DNA from: Lichina pygmaea
Lineage: Eukaryota > Ascomycota > Lichinomycetes > Lichinales > Lichinaceae
Direction of reading: 5' to 3'
NCBI GenBank assembly: GCA_963422465.1
Contig: OY730175.1
Coordinates: forward strand, 1,116,001 to 1,180,000
DNA: 64,000 nucleotides
The notes beneath the pieces are model-generated. The model saw only the letters and a list, made by a program, of their open reading frames with translations, had not been told where the DNA came from and made no database searches. The translations under genes and the position numbers were made by a program. Shown one piece after another: positions 44,701-55,157 of the stretch; the first letter of the stretch is position 1; the number at the start of each line of letters is the position of its first letter.

Positions 44701-47700
44701 GAGGCCGCTTACCTTGGTGACTAGGCAAGAGCGAGAAATAGCACACCTGAGGAGTAATTCCAGGTCCAGAGCGGATCTTGCAAATAGAATGTCCTGGCCG
44801 ATGACCGGCAGTGCTGGAACTAGGCTTACCGTGTATCGAGGTACAGCTTCGGAGGGGAACAACGACAGCAAATCGCAGCTGGACAAGAGCGGATCCGATC
44901 AGGACGACAGCCGCTCACTTGGTCTCTCTCAAGCTCCTACGACGACTGGAGCCTTGACCGAAATCCCGGATCATCCAAGTCCTCTGCAAGAGAAGCGGTC
45001 CGATGGGTCCTCGTACGGCCAGGGTCCCAGCCCGAGCTCTACGTCGTCTTCTCGCGGATCTCAGACTCTCCTGAGGCGTCGAAGCAGGATCGAGCCTCCA
45101 TTCGTGCGTCGTCACACGAGTGGGACGCCAGACCTAAGCCGTCCACATTCGTTCCGGCCTCGTCATCGACCTTCAGCCTCAGAGATCGTACCCTCCTCGA
45201 CGGTCGAGCGTCCCGCCTCTCCGTCGGGCGACATGAAGTTCCAGTCCCCAAGTCAGTTCCTCGAAGGCCACTTCGATCGACTTATCCAGCGCTTGCTAGA
45301 TCATCGGCTGTCGCCTCTGGGAGAGTCCATGGCAAAGATTCAGGAGTCCATGGCCGTCGTCGCTCAGACGGCGGTCACGTCCGGGAAACAGCAGGGCGGG
45401 TCGTCGAAGCAGCCATCCAACAGCGACGCTGACGATGAAGATGATGACTCGTCCAATGCGAACGCTGCTCCACCCAAGTCTCCACGGCGTGACCCGAGGC
45501 TGGAGAAGTTCAAGGCTGCCATCGCAGAGAGCCTAGAAGCTCATACCAGCACCCTACAGGCGCTCGATTTAGCCTCCGAATTATCGGCGATCCACCAGGT
45601 GCTTCTGGAGATCAAGGCCTCGTCTGGACGTGAACCACGGCGGGACCTACCGGACGTGAGCTTGCTTCGGTCAATAATCAAGGAGACGTTCGTCAATGGC
45701 CTGGAGTCGCACCGGAAGGCTCTGGGTCAGTCTAATGTCGTTAACCTCGGAGAGTCGCAGCGGCTGGTATCGGCGCTTGAGCAGTTGATAGGCAGAGCTG
45801 AGCAGAGCTCCAAGGTTCAGATACACATGCGGGCAGCTAACGAGGAGGACGTCAACGAGCTGCAACGGCAACGCCGCCTGTCAGCGGTCGAGGCAGCTCA
45901 GCAAAGATCCCTGGCAGAGGTCAAGCAGCGACAGCTGCAGACGCAAGAGGAGACCCACCGGCAGAGCACGCTCAATCTCCGGGCTCAGCTCGACGGGGCG
46001 AGATCGGAGCTGGAACGAGTCACGACCGACCTATCGGCCGCGAATGCCTCCTTGAAGGGACAGCTGAGAGAGGCGCTCCTCGAACGGTCATGCCAACGAG
46101 AGGCTGCGGAAAGGCTGACAAGCACGCAAGCGGGCTTGAACAGCACCATCAAATCTCTGGAGGACAAATTGGAAGACGGTGCGAGGGCTCGTGCAGAACT
46201 GGAACGGAAGTGCACCAGCGCAGAGGAGGATCTAGGTCGCGCCATGGCCCGAGCCGAGTCCGGTCATACCGCCGTGCATCACAAGGACGAACAGCTGAGA
46301 GCGCTTGAGATCTCGGCTAGCGAGACACTGAGGGCAGCGGCCAGCGTCGAAGAAAGGTTGGAGAACGAAGTGAAGAGGTCCGAGAGAGAACAGCGAGAGG
46401 CCGTAAGGATGGAGATGAAGTGCGAGGAGCTACAGAGTGCTCGCGAACGGCTCGACACATTGATCGAGAAAATGCGGGTCGAGAATCTGGACCTGCAGAG
46501 GGCGAGCGCGCGCTTGCAGGGTGAGCTCGACGAGGCAAAGGCGACAGGACAAGCCGAGGTTCGACGCACGAAGATTCTTCTGGAGGCCGAAATGGACGCA
46601 ACACGCCGTCAAGCAGAACAGACACGGGCCGAGCTCGAAAGCGATCTAGCGCGGGCTCGGATGGACGTTGAGTTCCACAAGCTCGAGCACGAGAGCGCGA
46701 CGGCTCGCGGCCAGATTCAGCTCGAGGAAGCGGAGAAGGCCAAGACAGACAGCATGAAGGACGCCGCCCAGGCGCAGCAGAAGGCATGGCGGGAGCAAGA
46801 GGAGTCACACCAGCGGCAGCTGAACGACGTCTGGTCACAGCACGAGCTGGCCCTCCAGAGGGCAGACGGCGAGAAGCAGCGAAACGCGGAAAACTCGCTC
46901 GAGCGGCTGAGACTCGCCGACGATAAGACGACACAACTGCAGCAGCGGATCGAGCTTCTTGAGAGGACTGCCGCCGAGGAGAAGCAGCGGGCGGGGGAGA
47001 ATCTGCTCGAGCGCATCCAGATCTCGGAGCAGAGGAACCGGCAACTGCAGGAGCGAGCCGACTTTCTGGAAAGGTCTGCGGCCGGCGAGAAGCAACAGGC
47101 AGAGGACCGTTTGCTCCAGCGCCTCAGCATCTCCGAGGAAGGGAACACACAGCTGCGAGAGAGGATTGAGGTTCTGAAGAGCACCGCGGCTGAACAGCAG
47201 CAGCGGACCGTAGTAAGCTTCACCGAGCGTCTGCACATGTCCGAGGAGAGGAACGATCTTCAGCAGGAGAAGGTCGAGCTCTTGGAGGAGAAGCTTGAGA
47301 TTGCTCGGTCGGCAGCCAGTGCGGCGGCGCAAGCAGCGCAGCAGGCCAAGACCAGCACGGCATCGGGCGGGTCACCCGGCGCCGACGGCCCCGTGAAGTT
47401 GTCCCCGCAGGCTCTGCGCGAGTCGATCCTCGTGCTGCAGGACCAGCTTCAAGAGCGCGAAGGCCGGATCGAAGCGCTCGAGCAGGACCTCTCGCAGGTG
47501 GACGGCGGCGCACCGGCCAAGATCAAGGAGCAGCAGGTCGAGATCGGGTGGCTGCGGGAGCTGCTGGATCTGCGGATCGGCGACCTCGAAGACGTCATCC
47601 AATGCCTGTCGACGCCGGACTTTGACCGCGACGCCGTACACAACGCCGTCATTCGCCTGAAGGCGAACCTCGAGATGGAGCAGCAGGAACGCGAGAGGTC

Positions 47701-48322
47701 GACGATGGGAACACGCACGCTATCCGCTTCGCTCGCCAGCGTTTCGTCGTCGCTGTCGACGCCCAAGGCGGTCTTGCCGCTCGCCGCCGCATGGGGCAGC
47801 TGGCGCAAAGCGCGCCGCGACAGTTACTCGGCGGAAAGTCGAACGCCTTCGCGACAGTCGCCGTCGCCGAGCGTCGGCTCCAGGGGGATCTTTGCCGGCC
47901 TCTTGACGCCGCCAGGCACGCAGACGCGTCCCGACAGCGGCAGGAAGGCTCCCAGCGCAGCACCGATCTCGCTCACACGACCCGCCACGGGCCACGTCCG
48001 AACGCCCAGCCAAGCCAGCGACGCAAGCGATCTTGATCGGGATCGTGCGTCTCAGAAGATGGTAGTGAGCATGGCGACGCGCGACACGCAGACCATGGAC
48101 GCACCGGGACCCAGCACACCGACCATGCCGACCATGCCGACCATGCTGCAACGCGAGGCATATGACGACGACGCGACAAGTCAGCATCTCGGCGACAACA
48201 GCAGTGGATCAGTGGATGGTGAGTCTGGGCATGAACATGGGCCTGGACATGATCTTGAGCTTGAGCATGAGCGCCGTGGTCATCATTCTTGGCATGCAGA
48301 TCTGCATGAAAGTGCAGTGTGA
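41724..48322 (+). CDS. Large conserved fungal coiled-coil protein
   Basis: Two exons, 41724-42276 and 42345-48322, encode 2,176 residues; the 68-nt intron reads GTGGGT...CTCGCAG with branch GGCTAAC. Residues 88-200 form a compact box I recognise as conserved in Pezizomycotina: LNWRGKNCVIYPPYNDDRG, then RLQAWEDQGYDTRGF, RPIYPRAEDM, KISIPDLDKW and YVTQLKEEKLQALGV. About 1,000 disordered Ser/Pro/Arg-rich residues follow. From about 1,360 to 1,850 is a long coiled coil, including four near-identical 36-residue units (46883-47314). After it come LRIGDLEDVIQCL, STPDFDRDAVHNAVIRLKAN and LAAAWGSWRK, also conserved. The function is unknown; a scaffold or cytoskeletal role is only inference. A GTGAGT at 48219 could open a further intron near the end. 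Confidence 0.82.
46883..47314 (+). repeat. Four 108-bp in-frame repeats within the coiled coil
   Basis: Units begin at 46883, 46991, 47099 and 47207, exactly 108 bp (36 residues) apart. They share the pattern xxExxLERLxxSExxxxQLQ followed by ERxExLERxAAxEKQQ. The exact phasing and the conserved residues indicate internal tandem duplication; the last unit is the most diverged. Confidence 0.85.
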
Positions 48323-49450
48323 ATGCTTGTGCAGTATGTCTGCAAGGCGTGATAGCAGTATGGGGGGGGGTGGTAGCAGCACAGGGGAGATGAGAGGAGA
48401 GGAATTGCCAAAGCTGAACATATATCTTCTGTGTGTGTGCGCGCGCTTCAAGACATACTTGAATACATTCAGCACCCCACCTTCAGCAGCCCATTCTCTT
48501 TTTATTCATGTATTTTGCATGTTCATACTTTGCTCACCTACTTATTCTTAATTGTTGATAGACATGGGGAGTGCTGTTTGTTTGTACTGGTACATCATCA
48601 TTTCAACATCATGTTACTCCAACATCACAGATGAGAGTACTTACACTGAGTAGTCAGTTGTAGTATCAATCATCTTGCTCTAATACATCTAGTGAGTTCT
48701 TGGTGGACTGAAGATATCATCAGTGAAAAGCTGGTTTGATACTTGGGCCAGCTAGGGTAGGTATGTATATAGGTTGTAGACCTTGCCAGCTATAATTCTT
48801 CTTGCAGTTAGCTGATTACATATATCCCAGCTCTACTATTGTTGATTGAAGAGAGGAGTATAGTGATTACGTAGTTGATTCATCACTCTGCTGAACATGA
48901 CAACAGGAAATCTCTATCACACTTGACTGTGTACAGTACTGTAGGCTGGCAACTTTCTTCTTCCTTCACTTTCTGGACTGTGATGCACCATGACATGCCA
49001 CCACATGTGTAGCTACAAGGAAGACACTACAATAAAGAAGAGACGGTGGAGTAACCAACTTCCTTGATCAATCAATCAACAAATTAGGTGTACTGTATAC
49101 AGCTTCCCTCGATCCAATAAACAAGATGCGGTCAAGCCATAATCACCGAACTCTTCCTCCCAGCAACTGTGTGTGCCCTGTACAAGTCATTGCCCGACCG
49201 ACGCCCATGGAGCACACTTACCTGCTTGGATGTACGTATGTATATCACTCGAGTCAGGGCTACATATTCAAGAACATCTGTACAGTACGTGGATCTTGTG
49301 CTTTGAAACGTGTCCAGGGGTAGAGCAGCTTTCTTGTTTCTGTTGTCTGTCTTTCGATGGTTCTACATGCGATCATCTTGGCTGTATATATAGAACAGCA
49401 TAGTCAGAGCCCGGGTTCTGGTCTTGGACTATCCAGTTCGCAGACTAGAC
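48323..49450. other. AT-richer intergenic stretch
   Basis: I see no gene. The composition is visibly less GC-rich than the flanking genes, with many ATC/GAT and TGTA strings, and it leads into the LYS1 pseudogene. It may be the margin of a decayed, repeat-affected segment. Confidence 0.4.
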
Positions 49451-50050
49451 ATGTCGACAACGGTGCTCCATCTATGTTCGGAGATCAAGAGTCTTGAGTG
49501 TCGCTCTGCGTGGGGATAGATCTGCAACCTTATAGTATGGAGCTACTGCGGAGCTGCTGCAGAAGCGTCATACAACTCATGAGTAGAGCAAGTAGCGCCA
49601 ACTGCGACCGAGGCCAGGCTCGATGCAAGCTCCACGGTCAACATCAAGCAGAGCAAAGGACACATCTTCGACGACCAAGACTTTGCTGCTGTCAGAGCTA
49701 CCCTTGTCTCCGAAGGTTCTTGGGTTGAAGCACCACAGGGCCACGTTATTGTCGGACTGAAGGAGCTTGCGGAAGCTGACTGTGCAGACCCGTATTTTGG
49801 ATTTGATCTGTGGAATCGGTCACTAAATGCCCTAGTCCCTCTTCACAACGCCCCTGTTTGATCCAGTCACTGCTACATACAGCATGCAGGCTCGGAGCAC
49901 TGCCCTGCTTCCAACATGGTCACGGGGTTCTCTATGACGTTGAATACCTGACCGATGCCTCTGGCCGACATGTCGCCGTGTTCGGATACCACGCCGGCTA
50001 TGCTGGTGCAGCTGTTGCTCTTGGGACATGGTCGAAGCAGCCGTGGAGCC
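49451..50050 (+). pseudogene. LYS1: Saccharopine dehydrogenase (L-lysine-forming) pseudogene, 5' part
   Basis: The start MSTTVLHLCSEIKSLECRSA matches the Lys1 N-terminus (HLRAE..PLEHRSA), then breaks at a stop. It resumes near 49601 with PTATEARLDASSTVNIKQSK, GHIFDDQDFAAV, LVSEGSWVEAP and HVIVGLKELAEAD. A well-formed intron (GTGCAG...CCCTAG, 49768-49829) leads to FPLHNAPV, a stop, and SHCYIQHAG. After a one-base frame change it continues LYDVEYLTDASGRHVAVFGY and HAGYAGAAVALGTWS, then stops matching. About a third to half of the protein is present. With at least two stops and one frameshift it is not functional; a working copy should exist elsewhere. Arg-to-Cys and Pro-to-Ser changes in the start are C-to-T-like and could reflect RIP. 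Confidence 0.85.
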
Positions 50051-50142
50051 CGCAGTCACTTCGCTCCGTGCCGAGCCACGCTTGCGAAGACAGTCTCTAG
50101 GCCAGGCACGCCAGAGTGGGGGCTGATGTCTGTGTAGCCACT

Positions 50143-50589
50143 TCACGGAGCAATGGACGGATGCCGCGTGTGCTGGTCATGGCTGCTCACCGACGCTGCG
50201 GCTCTGGCCCGGTTGAAGCCAGCTTTAGCAAGGGCCCGGCGAATCGTCGCTGCCGACACATCCCAACCGAGTTCTTTGGGGATATCTTTGAGCGGCATCA
50301 GTCGAGCACGTTGAGAGGACTGGACAAACCCAATCAACTCCTCCAGCTGGCTGGGAGAAAGATGACGAGGTCTCCCGGATCGTTTGCCTGGCGTTGCGCG
50401 ACCGGTACAGGCGACTTGGATTGATCGTTCGGTTTTCCCTAGGTGACTGGCAATGTCCCGGTATCGCCAACCAAGATTGCGGAGGTGCTGAGCATGCAGA
50501 CGCTGATCTCGAGTCATCTGCTGTCGCTTTGGGGTTGCTGGAGTCTCGGGGGCTTGATCCTTCGCTGAAGTTTCGGGGACCTGATCCAT
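50143..50589 (-). pseudogene. Tc1/mariner transposase N-terminal fragment
   Basis: This 148-residue frame begins MDQVPETSAKDQAPETP, followed by a helix-turn-helix RLHAQHLRNLGWRYRDIASH, a GKRSGRPRHLSPSQLEELIG linker and a second helix-turn-helix WDVSAATIRRALAKAGFNRA. This tandem DNA-binding layout is that of fungal Tc1/mariner transposases. The sequence then leaves the family and stops, so the DDE catalytic domain is missing. No inverted repeats could be defined around it. It lies tail-to-tail with the LYS1 pseudogene, about 90 bp away. Confidence 0.8.
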
Positions 50590-51615
50590 GGCTAGCGCCT
50601 ACTGTGGCCGGGCGTGCCGAGTTAGTCCAGTGTCTATGCAGGGCAAGGTCCTCAGACAAGCCTGTCCGAATGAAGTTGTTGTTTGTACAACAATAACTTA
50701 CCGAAGACTGTCGTCCGCTCATTGATGGTAGTGAACTGGTCTTTGAAGCAAAACACGACAGCCCACGAGCCTTATCCTCAGGCGATACGCTCTCACGTGA
50801 CCAAACAGTTCTTTCTCGTCATCAATATCAGAGCTCAGATCTGAGCTACGTGCGAGTACTCGTACTGCCCCCAGCAGTCGGTGTGGCGGACATCAAGGTG
50901 CCTCTCTGTAAACATATCCTGTCGCGTGCGCGCGCGCACGCGAAGAAAACGCGAAAATTGAATGTTTCCGGCGCAAACTCACTGATCAGGTCTAGCGCCG
51001 GACGCGGACGCGTCTCTTTGACCTCGCCTGCGCAAAGAGACTTTTTATTTGTGTACACACAACCACAGCCGACCGCTTGCGACCATTTACCCACGCCTTT
51101 TCGTGCGCGCCGGGCCCGACAGGTCGGTCAACATCTCCATCCGTTGATTCTTATAGGCCCAAGTCCATTCAACGCATTGCCCCCCCACGCGTGCGACACC
51201 TCTCCGGTTATCATTTTGATCGGTCATAAACAAACACTCGCGCTCATTGTGGAATAGAATCCCTACTGCACCGTACCAAGAGAACTACGGGTATAAAGAA
51301 CAGGACCGGACCTGGGAAAAGAAGCCGTCGCACGCGGGTCTCATCCTTCTTACCTCCTTACTCGTACACTGGACTTGATCAGGCTGTGTGCTGGTCGCGG
51401 CGCAACTGCTTCTTGTCGCTTCACATCACATCAGATCACGCTCTACGCTGTCGCTGTCTGCCTTGTGAGACTGCTGTCTACGTCCCTACCGCGCTGCGCA
51501 TCGTCAGAAAAGACGCCCCGCTGGCCTCGCTCTCACTTGGCTCCGCAGACAGAACTACTCGCGACCGAGCGGGAGGAGAGCTAGGCTTTTCGTTGATCTG
51601 AAGGTGGCAGTAGGG
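50590..51615. other. Upstream region of the E2 gene
   Basis: No gene. It holds a perfect alternating purine-pyrimidine palindrome at 50923-50942, a TATA-like box at 51292-51297 and a pyrimidine-rich stretch before the start codon at 51616. Confidence 0.45.
51292..51297 (+). promoter_or_regulatory. TATA-like box upstream of the E2 gene
   Basis: TATAAA lies about 320 bp upstream of the chosen start codon in a CT-rich context. A leader of nearly 300 bp is within the fungal range. No experiment supports it. Confidence 0.35.
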
Positions 51616-53781
51616 ATGAAAGACGTGATGGTGAGTACAGCCCTTGTTGGACTGGTCTTGGCTATGGATATGCGCCGTCACCGCCGAGCCCGATCGGCGG
51701 CGGCCCGGATCAACCAGTCAAGTAATCCCTGCTGACCTCCCGTCCCCCGGCTGTCGCAGAAACACACGGCGCTCCGCCACTTGGCTGCTGAGCATCGCGC
51801 TCTCCACACCTCTCCGCTGCCGCCAAACTACCTCTTCCCAGACGCAACTTCGTCGTCGGCCGCCCTCTCGGCCGATATCACGCAGCTAGACATCCTCCTC
51901 GCCGGGCCGGACGGCACGCCGTACGCAAAGGGCGTTTGGCGCTTGCACCTCAAGTTCCCCGGAGACTACCCGGCGAGCCCACCGAAGGCGAGTTTCCGGA
52001 CCAAGCTGTGGCATCCGAACGTCGACGAGTCGACCGGGAGCGTCTGCGTCGACACGCTGAAGAGGGACTGGGCATCATCCTCAACCTCGTCCTCTACCTC
52101 GGCCTCGTCGACGTCAAAGTCCAAGACCGACGACCTGCGGCTTCGCCACATCCTGGTGACGGTCTCCTGCCTGCTGATCCAGCCGAACCCGGATTCGGCG
52201 CTGAACGGCGCCGCCGCCAAGCTCTTCCAGGAAGACTTTGCGACCTTCAGGAGACAGGTCGAGCTGATGACGTCGATCCACGCCGGCGTGCCCTTCCGCA
52301 TGCGGAAGGCGGTCTCGGAGGCCAAGGCTCGAGGAGAAGATCCCGGCCGCCCGAGAGCTCGATCGGCCTTCGAGGACGCCATCTTCAAAGACGAAAGTGT
52401 CGATGCCTGCGTGTACGAAGACGCTGGAAATCACATCCACCAGGACGAGGACGATGATGAGGACGCGCTGGGCTGGAGTATGGAGGGTAGCCAGCCGAAG
52501 AGACGACGCACGGAAGCGCCTCGGTCTCTGCCGATGAGCATCCAGATGACGTTGCCTCAACGGCTCGCTGGCGGCAGCTCGACCGGTCTTCCGCAGCACG
52601 TAGGCTCTCATCGGGGCACGAGCGGACCGACAGCGATGAGCCGCTCTCCCTTCGCGGTTAGACCGCGCATCGAGACGTCGGCGACGACAAACATGGGCCA
52701 TCAGCACCACCAACGTGATCAGCGACAGCAAGAAGCCCCGAACGACGACGACGACGACGACGACGACGACAACAGCGAGGATGAAAACGAAGAGGAGGCC
52801 AGCAAGGAGAATGACCCCTCGATATCTCCTACGCCGGTGACATCCCCCCCGCGACTCGTGCCCTCGACGTCGGACACAGCCAACCACAAGCGCAAGAGAC
52901 CGCTCTCGGCGATTCCGATCCCTCTGGCGGTTCTGTCGGCGGCGATGCCTCCGCCTGCTGCTCTCCCGGCGCGTGCGGCAGCGCAAGTATCGAGCGGCGG
53001 CGGCGGCGGCGGTGGTCTCGCAGCGGCCGCGTCGAATGGAATCGGCGCCACAAGCCACAGCCAACGTTCTCACGCACGGCCGAAGCGTGGCAAAGGCGCA
53101 AAGACGAACAACGGCGGTGCGACCGCAGCCGGTCCGACGGGCCTCGCCATCAGAGGCGTGAACATCCCTCCTGGCATATCGAGCCAAGGACACCACCGGG
53201 ACCACCGTGACGCTGAAGAACATCGACTGTCACACGACATCACCACCACCACCGACGAGGATGACGACGACGACGACATGGCGCACGACGCCGACGACAT
53301 GACGATCATGATCAGAGAAGACGCCGACGACGACGACGACGAAGCGGCTGTCGATGACCGCGAACGCAATACCGAGGGCCACGGCGGCGGCGACAAGCAC
53401 CACGACGACGACGCCTGGGCTCGTGGCCTGCAGGGGCGGTTCGACGCACGATTGGGCGTGCAGGGCAAGATCGTCGGCGATACCTGGGGCGTCTTTGCCG
53501 AGCGGCACCCTACCTCTATCTCTACCTCTACCTCTGTCCGGACGGCGTGCCCGTCGACAAAAGTGTTGACGGCGTCGACCGCGGCGAAGACGAACGCCTC
53601 GAGCGCTGTTGGCGGCGCGGCACCGGCTACCGGCGCCACAGTCACGTCGCTGTCCAAGGCGCACTTGATGTGCAAAGCAGGGCCCACGGGCGGTGCCACA
53701 GGTCCCACGGGCGGCGGCGGCGGCGCACCAGCGAAGAGGAAGGCTGTGGTCAAGGCGCGGGTCGGGCTGAGGAGGCTATGA
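51616..53781 (+). CDS. UBE2S-like ubiquitin-conjugating enzyme with long disordered tail
   Basis: Two exons, 51616-51630 (five codons) and 51760-53781, encode 678 residues; the intron reads GTGAGT...TCGCAG with branch GCTGACC. Residues 6-165 are an E2 fold: ADITQLDILLAGPDGTPYAK, FPGDYPASPPKASFRTKLWH, PNVDESTGSVCVDTLKRDW with catalytic C101, and HILVTVSCLLIQPNPDSALN. The TLKRDW and LLIxPNPxSALN motifs point to the UBE2S group, which in animals extends Lys11 chains with the APC/C; the fungal role is not established here. A Ser-rich insert (STSSSTSAS) follows the active-site region. The remaining 500 residues are disordered, with acidic runs (ten or so consecutive Asp, DEDDDDDDMAHDADD), NLS-like KRRR and HARPKRGKGAK, and Gly/Ala-rich parts. 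Confidence 0.88.
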
Positions 53782-54040
53782 GAAGAGTAAGAGAGGACGA
53801 GGCTTGACGAAGGGCTCATGACGGGAAAAGGGGGGGGGGGGGGGGGGGGGGGGTTCATGCATGGTCGCGGTATATAAGACGGCTATTATGTGTGTACTGT
53901 GCACTTCTTTCAGACAATGTTACCTGCTGCGTGACGGCTAAAGAGATTAGAACTTGATTGACTGGTGTGGATGGATTGATGGATGGAAACATGGACTGGC
54001 AGATATTGCGAAGCAATGACGATGGTGGTGGTGGTGGTGG

Positions 54041-54072
<32 letters not shown>

Positions 54073-55157
54073 GTGCTTGTGCAAAATCCATCTACCAGCT
54101 GCAAGATCAGGCAAGACATGCTTTGAAATAAGCCGACCTTGGCCCAACACGCTCTGATGATTGGTGAAGTACTTAGTATGCAAGATGTTATTATTGTGTA
54201 AAGCTCAGATGGTTCTCTTTCACTCTAGTAGCTAGGGACCAATGGCCAGTGATTGGTGGTGGTGATTGGTGGTGGTGACTGGCGGTAGTGTTAGCAAGAG
54301 TAGAATGTCGAGGAGAATCTGTATTCACGCCATCGTCTGCCTGTCTTTGCCCCGACCTCCCGCAGACAGCTCAGGGGTCGTCATGTTCAGACAACACAGC
54401 TTCGTCCCATGTTCCCATTCCGACCAACACTGTTCAACAGGAAGTACTCCAAAACATATAAGGGAAGTGAAGAGGCATAGTCTGACACTCCAAGTTGAGG
54501 ATAAGAGAGAGGGGGGATAAGAGAGAAGGATGAAAAGAAAATAGTAAGACGGAATGAAAGGTGAGGGACTAGTAGAGGAAGAATAGTCGATGACAAGTGC
54601 TTTATGGACTCCAGCCCCAAGCGTCTTTCAGGTCTTGAACAGGAATAAGCTATCCAGATAGTTTCTTCCAAGGTCCAGCCCCGATTGACAATCTAGAGTG
54701 AAGCTCGTGTTTGGGGCGTGACACAAGCGAGATATATGGTTGGACAGCTACTCAGCAAGTGAAATTAGATTCATATAAAAAGTGAAGTATTATCTTTTCA
54801 GAGATAAAGGTCTTCTCAGAAGTGTGGATGGATATAGTGATAGTAGAATAGATTGATCGATTCTGGAGGCACAGCAGAAGAGGATGAGTGTCGACTGTTG
54901 TTGATTAGGGAGAACTAGCTAATCATCTATATGTAGATACGGAGCTGATGTTTGCCTTAGGGCTGGCAGAAGGCTCTAGAAGGCACGAGGCAGATACATG
55001 GCGGATCCATGCAGGGTCAGCGGCCTAGATGCATGGGGCAAGAGCAAACATGACGGTGCTTAGGGTTCCGGGCTCCACACCCACAACGTCCAACATCCAA
55101 CATAGATAACCTGCCTCGGAACAGACCATATCTTCTTTATTCGTCAAGATGTTGATT
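53782..55157. other. Intergenic DNA with a long G run and trinucleotide repeats
   Basis: No gene is supported. It includes a 24-base G run at 53830-53853, (TGG)n followed by (TGA)n at about 54024-54072, and TGGTGGTGAT repeats near 54252-54282. The zinc-finger gene ends at the right boundary. Confidence 0.45.
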
